Assembly (NCBI GenBank): GCA_963732765.1
Contig: CAVTAS010000010.1
Location: forward strand, 372,001-436,000
DNA: 64,000 bases
Direction of reading: 5' to 3'
Origin: JANYHF01 sp963732765
GTDB lineage: Bacteria; Pseudomonadota; Alphaproteobacteria; Rhizobiales; Hyphomicrobiaceae
The translations under genes were made by a program, and so were the position numbers. Below, piece by piece: positions 39,256 to 47,885 of this stretch. Within the stretch, counting starts at the first letter, position 1, and each line of letters begins with the position of its first letter. The notes under the pieces are model-generated. The model saw nothing but the letters and a program-made list of their open reading frames with translations, did not search any database and was not told the origin of the DNA.

Positions 39256-41559
39256 TTTCGATACCATCGCCGGCGACAACTCGGAGCTGTTCTTCAACTC
39301 CACGATCATCGGCCATGACGTGCTGTTCCACGGCAGCGACGAAGGCGACTACGACGCCGAGTCGGGCGACGACATCATGGGCTCCGGCCCCAGCGTGTTT
39401 CGCTACGAAGGCATGTTCGGCTTTGACTGGGCCATCGCCAAGAATGATATCACTGGTCGTCGATTTCGACATGGCGATCCCGATCTTCACGACCATTGCG
39501 AACGACATTCTGAAAGATCGCTTCGACCAAACCGAAGCCTTCTCAGGCTGGAACTACAATGATTTGTTGCGCGGCGACGACCGTGGCCACAAGGGCGGCG
39601 GCTCATCGGCCCCGGACTTGGTTCCAACCGAACTCTTTGCTGATCACTTGCTGACCCAGGAAGGCATCAATCGCATCGCCGGCCTCAACGTTTGGCTCGG
39701 CGGCACCGCTGCCGGCGGCATGGACGGCACCGACGCACGCATTTCGCTGTTTGGCGGCGCCTCGCCAGTCCCCGGGTCGACGCCTGTCTCCACCTTCCGC
39801 GACGGCAACATCCTGATGGGCGGCGACGGCAACGACCTGTTCCAGCGGTCGTGGCGGCTATGACCTCATCGACGGCGATGCTTATCTCAACGTGCGCATC
39901 AAGATCGTGGTTGGCACAACGGCGTCATCTACTCGGCCGAGTCGATGAGCACCGACACTGTGCTCAGCGGCCAATACGCCGGCAAGGTTTACAACACGAA
40001 TGCTGATGGCACGCCAAACTTCGCCAGCCCGGCCTTCGGTGGCGCAACGCTCAACTCCCTGATGTTGAACGGCACCATCAATCCCGGCAACATGACCATC
40101 ATCGTGAGCTCCTGACCGACACCACCAACGTAACCGGCGCCGGCCAGAACATCGATACCGCGGTCTTCCAGGGCACGATGGCGGAATACGAGATCGAAGG
40201 TCTCCAGACCGACGGCATCAACTACACCGGCCAAATCATCCGCCAGGCCCAGGACATGGACGGTGACGGCTTCATCTTCGTCCGCGACAAGGATACCGGC
40301 GCTGTCGGCGCCGTGATCCAGGGTCTCGACGCCAACGGCGCGGTCATAGACGTGCAGCTGCCCAGCAGCCGCGGCCTTCTGACCGACGACCGCGATCTGA
40401 TCAAGAACGTCGAGCAACTGCAGTTCGCCGACCGCAATTTCGTGATCGGCGGTCCCAACCATCAGGCGACGGGCATCGTGACCATTGCCGACGCCACACC
40501 GTTCGACGGCCGGGTGACGCCCTATGTCGGTCAGGTGCTGGTGCCGACGCTGTCAAACGTCGCCGATCTGGACGGCATTCCGCTCGACACGAACGGTCTG
40601 CCGGTTGGCCTCAACTTCGAATGGCAGACCACCGAAGTCGGCAACGACGCCGGTTGGTCAACCATCCAGACGTCGCAGACCTACACGGTTCGCAGCGTCG
40701 ATCCGGGCCACATCCTGCGCGCCGTCGCCGTGTTCAAGGACGGCAACGGCGTCACCGAACGCATCTACTCGGTGCCGACCGACAACCCGACGGTTGCCTT
40801 CAGCGTCAACGAAAACAGCGCTGAGCGGCACCGTGGTCGGCCTGCAGATCCCGTTCAACGTCGACTACGATGCGCAGTCGATCGGCGGCAATCCGCCGCC
40901 GGATGTCGACCTCGCGACGCTCCACCACGAGATCGACCCGGCTAACAGCGCCGGCGGCCGCTTCACGGTCGTGCTCAACGGCGTCGATTTCAACGGCAAC
41001 CCGCGTTACTCGCTGGTCGTCAACAACGGCGGCCCAGTGCTGCTCGACTACGAAGCCTTGCAGACGCCTGCCGACAATCAGTATCAGGTCGTCGTCAGTA
41101 CTCTCGATGCGCCTGGCGGCACACTGGTCGCGGTGCGCCAGTTCACGATCCTGCTCAACGACATCGTCGATGAGTCGATAGTGCCGGTGAACGCGCCGAC
41201 CGACATCAACTGGAATGGCGTACGGCCTAGCGATACGGCGTTGCCCACCGATGGTTTGGTCATCGCCAACCTCAGCACCGTCGATGTCGACAGCTCGGCA
41301 GTGACCTGGCTGAAGACCGGTGGCGACGCTCGGTTCTCTGTCAATGCGGCAGGTGCCGTATCGTTCACCGATCCGGCGGTCGCCGTGAATGGCATGATCG
41401 CCGGACAGGTCTACACCCTCAATGTGCAGGCCGCGGAGACTGCGAACCCAGGCGTCACGGTGAACGAAGCCATCACCGTCCGCACCGGCACGACCGGAAA
41501 CAACAACGGCGTTGCAGGTGCCCTCAACGGCAGCGGCCTGACGGACGTGGTCTACGCCC

Positions 41560-43035
41560 TTGCCGGCAACGATCTCGTCAATGGTCTCGGCGGCAACGAC
41601 GTCCTGTTCGGCCAAGCCGGCAACGACACGCTCAACGGCGGCATCGGCAACGATGACCTGACGGGCGGAACCGGCAACGACGCCATCAATGGCGGCGATA
41701 GCGACGATGTCATCCGCTACACGATCGGCGACGGCAACGACACCGTCAACGGCGGCGCCAACACCGACAGTTTGGTGATCACCGGCACCACGGGCGGCAA
41801 CGACACGCTCGACGTCGTCTTCAACGGCACGTCGCTGACGAACTTCGAAGGCGGCACCGCGACGGCTGTGGAGTCGGTTCGCGCCGACCTCTTGGGCGGT
41901 ACGGGCGACTTGCTCGATTACAACGGAACGGCTGCGGCTTCGGCCGTCACGGTCGACCTCGGTGCCGGAACGGCCTCGGGCTTCACCTCGATTTCAAACA
42001 TCGAGAACGTCAGAGGCGGCGACGGTAACGATATCCTCATCTCGGCAGCAGGTGTCAGCAACGCCCTGACCGGCAACAACGGCAATGACACGTTCACCGT
42101 GCACGATGCCGGCGATACGGTCAGCGAATCGAACGGCGTGACCGGCGGCGTCGATACGGTGTTGTCGGGCATCACCTACACGATCACCGACACGGACGTT
42201 GAGAACCTGACCCTGCTCGGCACCGCCAACATCAACGCCACCGGCAACAACTCCGCGAACGTGCTGACTGGCAACTCCGCCAACAACACGTTGAACGGGT
42301 CCGGAGGCATCGACACAGTGGCGTTGGCAGGAGTGCTGGCTGATTATACCTTCTCGCTCAGCGGCGCTAACGTCCAAGTCACAAGCGCGGCGGGCGGTAC
42401 GGATACGTTGATCAGCATCGAAAACTTGCAGATCGGCGCTCTGACGTACGGACTTGTTGCGGGAACGAATGCGGCCAACAACAACCTCAACGGGGCAACT
42501 GGCGCCGCTGGGTCACAGATCGTGCTCGGCTTCGACGGCGCCGACACTATCAATGGTGGTGCCGGCAACGACATCATCCAAGGCGGCGCTGGCAACGACA
42601 TCATCAACTACGTGATCGGCGGCGGAGCTGATAGCGTCGATGGCGGTGCAGACAATGATACACTGAACATCACGGATGGCACGGGTAACAACACCCTCGA
42701 CGTTCTGTACAACGGCAGCGCGATCACCTCGGTTGAAGGCGGCTCGATCATCAATATCGAGACCATCAACGTCAACATGGGTGGTGCTGCCGATACCATC
42801 TCATTTGCCGGCTCAACGGCCGGTGTGACCGTCAATCTCGCCGCGGCGGCTGGCACGTCCGGCATCGCTTCACTGCTGAACGTTTTGAATGCCACGGGTA
42901 CCGCGCAGGCGGACAACCTGACCGGCAACGCCGGAGCCAACATCCTGTCCGGCGGCGGCGGCGCAGACGTCATGAACGGCGGCGCCGGCGGCGACATCCT
43001 GATCGGCGGCGATGGGGCCGACAACATCAACACCG
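41560..43035 (+). repeat. RTX calcium-binding blocks 2-4 of the peroxidase
   Basis: Three clusters of GGxGNDxL-type repeats lie at about 41,560-41,720 (NGLGGNDVLFGQAGNDTLNG), 42,530-42,665 (INGGAGNDIIQGGAGNDIIN) and 42,910-43,035 (NILSGGGGADVMNGGAGGDI). Spacer domains between them share the pattern of a TLDVxxNGxxxTxxEGG segment followed by a VxVNL strand, near 41,810 and 42,695. They look like duplicated modules. All are in one undisturbed frame. Confidence 0.88.
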
Positions 43036-43565
43036 GTGCCGTCAACGACAATGTTGTCGACGTTATCCGGTTCAGTGCAGCAACCGAGTTTGGCGACGCC
43101 GTCACCAACTTCGATAGCAACGGACCGACCGGAACTGACGATCAGTTCCAGTTCGGCGGCGCGCTCAACACCGCCTGGGATGACGAGGCGAACGACAACA
43201 ACTTCACCTTCGCCAGCGGCAATGGCGCCGCTGCTACTGTCAACGCCGGACTTGGCAACGCCGGAAATGTCGAGGCGCTCATCCTGACGGGCATCGGCGT
43301 CGAAGGCGTGAGCAATGCCAACCTGGCCAATGCAACGCTAGTCGCGGCGGCGTTCAACGCAGAATTCGCCATCACGGCGGCAAACGGCCAAGATGCGCTG
43401 CTTGTGATCAACGATACAGACGGCACTGACGCGACACTCTGGCAGTGGGTCCAGGCCGCAGGCGGGGGTGCCGAGATCGACGCCGGCGAACTGACCTTGG
43501 TCGGTAGGGTCAACGCCAACGCGACCGTCACGACCGGGAACTTCGACTTCTTCTAACCCGCGCTT

Positions 43566-43605
43566 CGCACCGGGAGGTTCGTCCCCCCGCCTCCCGGTGC
43601 GTTTT
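43566..43605 (+). terminator. Strong intrinsic terminator after the RTX peroxidase
   Basis: A perfect 12-bp stem (CGCACCGGGAGG with CCTCCCGGTGCG) is followed by four T residues, 9 bases after the stop codon. It should end most transcription from the peroxidase and so partly uncouple the downstream acyltransferase-like gene. Confidence 0.85.
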
Positions 43606-43640
43606 ACCAGGCTGTGCGACCTGTCCTCCCCCCCCCCAAC

Positions 43641-43674
43641 AACGGCCGCCAATTCCTCCGGATTGGCGGCCGTT
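43641..43674 (+). repeat. Second hairpin in the leader of the acyltransferase-like gene
   Basis: AACGGCCGCCAAT and its exact reverse complement form a 13-bp stem with an 8-base loop. A run of ten C residues (43628-43637) lies just before it. It starts 35 bases after the first terminator and has no T-run. It may be a back-up terminator, an RNA stability element or part of a leader for the next gene. Confidence 0.6.
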
Positions 43675-43791
43675 TGTGCATCGGACGGCACGCAATTTGC
43701 AGTGCTTCCAGCAAGTGAAACGGCGCATGCTCTTGAGCCCGCTGTGGGCCAGACGAAATCCGCCCCCGATCGAACCGCAAGGACCATTGCC

Positions 43792-44370
43792 ATGAACATT
43801 TCAGCGACCGGATCCGACGCCAATGGCGCCGCTGCGGCGCAACAGGCTGCCCCAAAGACGACGGCTGCGCAGGTCGCCGCAGCTCGGCAGACCCGCTTCA
43901 CCGAGGCCTTCTCCAACATCGTCGCGGTCATGATGCGCGACGAGGGTTTCGGCAACCTGCGCCTGCGCGACCTGGAATGGCTGGTGCTGCCGCCCATTAT
44001 GTCGGGCCAGTGGCGCCTCGGCCAGACCCGTGCCGACGCGCTCGGCGAAAAGTCGCCCGATACCGACGTCAAGCGCACCACCGTATTGCCCTCGGCCGCC
44101 ATTCTGTGGGCCAGTGTCTCGCCGGAAATCGACAAGCGCCTGTCCGAGAACCTCGATCAAGCCATCCATCTGCGTCCCGACGAATGGCTGAGCGGCGACA
44201 ACCTGTGGCTGATCGTGGCCGCCGGCGACAAGCGCGTGGTGCCGAAGTTCCTGCGCCAACTGGCCAAGACCGACTTCAAGGGCAAGACGGTTAAGTACCG
44301 CGTCACCGGCCCCGATGGCAAGGTTGTGGTTAAAGTGCTCGACGGACAGGCCGCCAAGACGGTGGCGTGA
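43792..44370 (+). CDS. HlyC-family (RTX toxin-activating lysine acyltransferase) homologue without canonical catalytic residues
   Basis: The 192-residue protein follows the HlyC layout: LRLRDLEWLVLPPIMSGQWR, PSAAILWASVSPEIDKRL, HLRPDEWLSGDNLWLIVAAG and a C-terminal strand region. In HlyC-type enzymes an acyl group from acyl carrier protein is moved to lysines of an RTX protoxin, using a histidine in a segment like SPxHR and an aspartate after the LW motif. Here the aligned segments read MMRDEGFGNLRL and LWLIVAAGDK, with neither residue in place. I recall similar proteins in other rhizobia annotated as toxin-activating acyltransferases. Its place just after the RTX peroxidase matches RTX C/A gene pairing, in reversed order. 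ATG at 43792 follows AAGGA. Confidence 0.75.
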   Translation: MNISATGSDANGAAAAQQAAPKTTAAQVAAARQTRFTEAFSNIVAVMMRDEGFGNLRLRDLEWLVLPPIMSGQWRLGQTRADALGEKSPDTDVKRTTVLPSAAILWASVSPEIDKRLSENLDQAIHLRPDEWLSGDNLWLIVAAGDKRVVPKFLRQLAKTDFKGKTVKYRVTGPDGKVVVKVLDGQAAKTVA

Positions 44371-44801
44371 GACGCAGCTGGCCCCGGCCCGTCAGGGCTG
44401 GCGCCTGCGGCAACGCTGCAACAGTGCGGCCATCAAACCTGTGGATTGTCACACAGTTGTCATGGAATGGCCGCACAACTCCGCACCGGGGCTGTGGGAC
44501 ATCATCAGTAATTGCTGGTAAACGGGTAGAAACTGCAGGAATTGTCAGGAATCGGTTGGGGCAGATCAGGTCGCCGTTGGCAATCTGTGACAAAGATTGT
44601 TTGCGCCCGGCCCGCTGTGCAACTTGAGCGGTTAGACTACACGATTTGAGCGCGCTGATTGAGACCCGCCCGGGTTCGTGGTGGCAGTCAGTGATGCGTA
44701 ACTATGCTTCGTTCCAACTTTCCAACTCTGAGTTCGTCGCGCTGCGCGCTTGGCACGGGCGGCTCTGTGATTGCTCATAGGGCTCGCTTCGGGGACGCGC
44801 C
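44371..44801 (+). promoter_or_regulatory. 431-base non-coding region with possible operator sites
   Basis: No gene is seen. An interrupted palindrome CAATCT-N7-AGATTG lies at 44581-44599. TTGAGCG is repeated at 44624 and 44646, a spacing of 22 bases or two helical turns. Both could be binding sites ahead of the three-gene run that starts at 44802. No known regulator motif is matched. Confidence 0.4.
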
Positions 44802-46094
44802 ATGAGCACCCTGGATGTGGAAGTGTTGCCCGATAGCTCGCAGCCCAGCGGTGGCCACGCGATCATCCGGCTGAACGGCGTCACGCGCCTGCCGCTGTTC
44901 CCCAATTTCGTCATCCGGCCGCAGGACGAAGCGATCTCGCTCGACGACCTGGCAGGCTGGCCCAAGGGCGACCGCCGGCCTCTGGCGGTGCGCGATCGCG
45001 CAGGCGGCATCGACCTCTATGTTGGCCCCGATATTGTCGAGGCGCCCGGCCTGGTACCCGGCACTCCGGTGGTTCTGACCATTGCCGATACGGAGCTGCG
45101 CGGCGAACTCCACTGGCCCGATCTGCCGCAAATCCGTCGGCAGTCCAGCGAGCAGGAAAGGGAGGAAGCGGCTCCGGCGTTGTCCGTTGCGGATCCTGCC
45201 GAGCCCCCGGATGACGAGCTGATTGCAGAGCCGTCGATACCTGAGGACGCAGAACCCACCAGCAAAGAGTATAGTGCCGGTGCCGTGAATGGCTCTCATG
45301 TCCCGATGCCCGACGTGCGGACTCCCAGCGCAGGTGAGCGGCTGGAACCGGTGACGGCAGAGGCAGAGCCTGCCCCTTCGGAGGTGGCCCCGCCGGAGCC
45401 ATTGCCAGCAGACGGCACCGCATTGCCCGCGACCGCGGCAACCAGTGCGTTTCTGTCGATTCGGCCCGCCTCCGATGCGGGTCCTTTGCGGCCAGCCCAA
45501 CTGCCGTCGCGTTTTGCAGCCGTTGCGCGTCTCACGGTCTTCGGCCTTGCCATGTTGGCGTTGGGGGCCCTGATGGTTGCGCTCTGGCCAGCGCTTAAGG
45601 GGATCACCTCGAAAGCCTCTGTTGCCGGACAGTTTGGCACAGTTGTCGACACTCTATTTCCAGACAGTCCACTTTCGCCGGCCGGCACCAATCCAGCAGG
45701 CGTGAGCCGCGACGCGGCGCTGGAACGCGCCAACGCCTTCTTGCATGGCGTCGGCCGGCCGGCAGACCGCCAGGAGGCGCAATTCTGGCTGCGGCGCGCC
45801 GTGGCGCAGGATCTGTCTGACCCGCGCGTGCGCTGGGCCTTGACACAGCTGGGCTCGGTCTACGCCGCACCTGGGCCAGGCCGACAGCCCGACTACGACG
45901 CGGCCGCGCTGCTCTGGCAGTTGGCGGGCGCCAATGGCGATGCGGTTGCGCACTGCTTTCTTGGCCAGATGTTTCATCGCGGCCTCGGCGTGCCGGCGGA
46001 CAGGGCCAAGGCACGCAGGCATTACGAGCGCGCGCGGGCGCTCGGCGGCTGCGACGGGCTTGAGGCCGCGACTGCCGCTTTGCAGGGGGACTAG
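44802..46094 (+). CDS. Single-pass membrane protein with a C-terminal Sel1-like repeat
   Basis: I do not recognise the whole protein (430 residues). Residues 1-110 form a globular part with little hydrophobicity (HAIIRLNGVTRLPLFPN, VLTIADTELRGELHWPDLP). A Glu/Pro/Ala-rich linker of about 125 residues follows, then one strong membrane segment at about 248-268 (TVFGLAMLALGALMVALW). The C-terminal domain contains a Sel1/TPR-like helix pair (AVAHCFLGQMFHRGLGVPAD). The topology is probably cytoplasmic N-domain and periplasmic C-domain. Only three bases separate it from the coiled-coil gene, so they form an operon. Sel1 repeats mediate protein contacts, which suggests an envelope assembly role. Confidence 0.75.
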   Translation: MSTLDVEVLPDSSQPSGGHAIIRLNGVTRLPLFPNFVIRPQDEAISLDDLAGWPKGDRRPLAVRDRAGGIDLYVGPDIVEAPGLVPGTPVVLTIADTELRGELHWPDLPQIRRQSSEQEREEAAPALSVADPAEPPDDELIAEPSIPEDAEPTSKEYSAGAVNGSHVPMPDVRTPSAGERLEPVTAEAEPAPSEVAPPEPLPADGTALPATAATSAFLSIRPASDAGPLRPAQLPSRFAAVARLTVFGLAMLALGALMVALWPALKGITSKASVAGQFGTVVDTLFPDSPLSPAGTNPAGVSRDAALERANAFLHGVGRPADRQEAQFWLRRAVAQDLSDPRVRWALTQLGSVYAAPGPGRQPDYDAAALLWQLAGANGDAVAHCFLGQMFHRGLGVPADRAKARRHYERARALGGCDGLEAATAALQGD

Positions 46095-46097
46095 GGC

Positions 46098-47807
46098 ATG
46101 GCTGGCGGGGTGATAAGACCTCTAATCGTGATGGTGCTGCTGTTGGCGCCGTCGATTGCGACGGCACAGGACGCCGGCTACGGCATTAGCGTCGTTGATC
46201 CTGCTCCCGCTTTTGACGACAAGCGCCAGCTACCGCAGACCGGCTCGACGGAGGCTGAGGCCAAACGCCTTGCCGAAGAGCTTGCCAAGCAAAAGGCCGA
46301 ACAGGCGCGTCTCAAACTAGAGGCAGATCGTCAGCTCGCTACAGAGGCCGCCGCCAAGGCAAAGGCAGAAGCCGAAGTCCAGCGCCTGGCCGAGGAAGCC
46401 CGCAAGCTGAAAGCTGACCAGGAGAAGTTGCGTGCCGAAGCGGAGGCAAAGCAGCTTGCAGATGCCGCCGAAAAAAAGCAGGCGCAAGAGCAACGCCTGA
46501 AGGCCGAAACTGAGAAACTCCAGGCGGAGGCCAAGGCTAAGGCGCTGGCCGAAGAGGTCGCTCGAAAGAAGGCCGAACAGGACAAGCTCCGCGCAGAAGC
46601 CGAGGCCAAGACGCTGGCCGAGCAGGCCGCCCTCAAGAAGGCCGAGCAGGAAAAACTCCGGGCCGACGCTGCGGCCAAGTCGTTGGCCGAGCAGGCTGCT
46701 CTCAAAAAGGCCGAGCAGGACAAGCTTCGTGCCGAGGCCGAGGCCAAAACGCTGGCCGAGCGGGCCGCCCGCAACCAGGCCGAACTGGACAAGCTGCGCG
46801 CCGAGGCCGAGGCCAAGAAGCAGGCTGAGCAGGCGGCCCTCAAGAAGGCCGAAGAGGACAAGCTCCAGGGCGAGGCCGAAGCGAAGAGACTGGCGGAAGA
46901 GGCCGCGCGCAACAAGGCCGAACAGGAGAAACTCCGCGCCGAAGCCGAAGCCAAGCAGCAGGCGGAGGAAACTGCCCAGAGGACAGCTGCGGAGCAAAAG
47001 CTCCGGGCCGAAGATGAGGCCAAGCGCGCTGCCGATGAGGCCGCAGCCACAGCGGCGGCCGAGGCCGAAGCTTGCAGCCAGCCTGGTTCCTATACGGTCG
47101 ACCCGGCGCCGCTGAAAGGCGGACGCATGCGCCTCGCGATTTCGTCGCCATGCCGTGCCGGCTCTGACGTTACTGTCGCCTATGGCCCTTATCGCTTCGT
47201 CTACACCCTCGATGCGAACGGCTCTACCGAAGCCATCCTCGACCTGTTCCTGGGCACGGGCATCGAAAGCGCTGTTGTTTTCGCCGACGGTCCTAGCGTG
47301 CCAGTCAAGGCTGAAGCGACGGACTTGGACCAGATTTCGAAGGTCGCGCTGACTTGGCGCGATCCTATCAACCTCGATCTGCATGCGCTCGAATATTCCG
47401 CCAAGCCGGCATCTGTCGGGGACATCTGGGCCGACCAGCCGCTGTCGGCCGAAGCAGCAGCAGACCTCACGGCTGACGGGCGCGGCCATGGCTTTCTGAC
47501 CTCAGGCCTAGGGGCGCCCGGCAAGGGCGACCAGGCCGAGGTCTATACGCTGTTTCATAGCGACAAGCAGAGCAGCGGCATCGTCTCGTTCCTGGTCGAC
47601 TATGCCAGCCGCGGCAGCTCGCCCACCGGCGAAACCTGTGGCGAGGGCAAGTACGCCGCGATCGGCTTCGAGATCCTGCGCCTGAGCAAGGGACAGCCCT
47701 CGCCATCCGAGCGCATCTCCTACGCGCCAGTCCCTTGCGGCAAGGACCTCAGCGAGCAGGACCGCTTCAGCCGCTATCAGATCAGCGAATTGAGACCGCG
47801 CCACTAG
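46098..47807 (+). CDS. Exported protein with a long coiled coil and a C-terminal beta domain
   Basis: The 569-residue product has a signal peptide (cleavage after ATAQ or nearby). A continuous coiled coil spans about residues 50-335, made of near-identical segments of about 20 residues such as LAEQAALKKAEQDKLRAEAE. A globular C-terminal domain (residues 340-569) has four conserved-looking cysteines (EACSQPG, SSPCRAG, ETCGEG and PVPCGK) that could form two disulfides in the periplasm. The rod would be about 40 nm long if fully extended, enough to span the periplasm. TolA and TonB-like linkers have similar rods, but no TolA C-domain is seen. It is in an operon with the Sel1-like membrane protein. 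Confidence 0.78.
   Translation: MAGGVIRPLIVMVLLLAPSIATAQDAGYGISVVDPAPAFDDKRQLPQTGSTEAEAKRLAEELAKQKAEQARLKLEADRQLATEAAAKAKAEAEVQRLAEEARKLKADQEKLRAEAEAKQLADAAEKKQAQEQRLKAETEKLQAEAKAKALAEEVARKKAEQDKLRAEAEAKTLAEQAALKKAEQEKLRADAAAKSLAEQAALKKAEQDKLRAEAEAKTLAERAARNQAELDKLRAEAEAKKQAEQAALKKAEEDKLQGEAEAKRLAEEAARNKAEQEKLRAEAEAKQQAEETAQRTAAEQKLRAEDEAKRAADEAAATAAAEAEACSQPGSYTVDPAPLKGGRMRLAISSPCRAGSDVTVAYGPYRFVYTLDANGSTEAILDLFLGTGIESAVVFADGPSVPVKAEATDLDQISKVALTWRDPINLDLHALEYSAKPASVGDIWADQPLSAEAAADLTADGRGHGFLTSGLGAPGKGDQAEVYTLFHSDKQSSGIVSFLVDYASRGSSPTGETCGEGKYAAIGFEILRLSKGQPSPSERISYAPVPCGKDLSEQDRFSRYQISELRPRH
46590..46970 (+). repeat. Tandem 60-base-class repeats encoding the coiled coil
   Basis: DNA units of about 60-66 bases (20-22 codons) recur with high identity, for example GCCGAGGCCAAGACGCTGGC and neighbours. 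Such repeats can change copy number by recombination and so change rod length. They are also a place where short-read assembly can collapse. Confidence 0.7.
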
Positions 47808-47885
47808 CAGAAGCGCGGACGAGTTTCGGGGGGCAGTGACAGTCGTGCAGGGGATCAAGGCAAAGCGTGCAGGGAGATGAGTGCG

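Larger units (their letters stand above)
35620..43556 (+). pseudogene. Giant RTX animal-haem peroxidase (MopA-like), heavily frameshifted in the 5' two-thirds
   Basis: Read across frames, this is one gene of about 2,640 codons. The order is an N-terminal segment (LRTVDGTMNNL, AADNLFPRL), the animal-haem-peroxidase domain with distal site TFFGQFFDHGLDLV (near 36,285), SIFHSEHNRLVEANK (near 37,430) and proximal histidine VYRFGHSML (near 37,750), and LGGLNTVDLWIGGLAE. A first RTX block (38,890-39,255), Ig-like linkers and three further RTX blocks follow. The hydrophobic C-terminus (GNFDFF) resembles type I secretion signals. Relatives include MopA, linked to Mn(II) oxidation in Aurantimonas and Erythrobacter. 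Roughly 25 or more one-base frame changes, both gains and losses, are needed between 35,900 and 40,825. None is needed from there to the stop. Protein similarity remains good between shifts, so either recent decay or poor local sequence is possible. Confidence 0.85.

Noticed and set aside
41560..43035. Repetitive GGNGGNGAC-type DNA considered as a CRISPR or satellite array.
   Set aside because: The periodicity is protein-coded (RTX nonapeptides), units are degenerate and there are no uniform spacers.
46098..47807. Coiled-coil protein considered as TolA or TonB.
   Set aside because: It has a cleavable signal peptide instead of a membrane anchor and no TolA/TonB C-terminal domain. No tolB, pal or exbBD genes are near.
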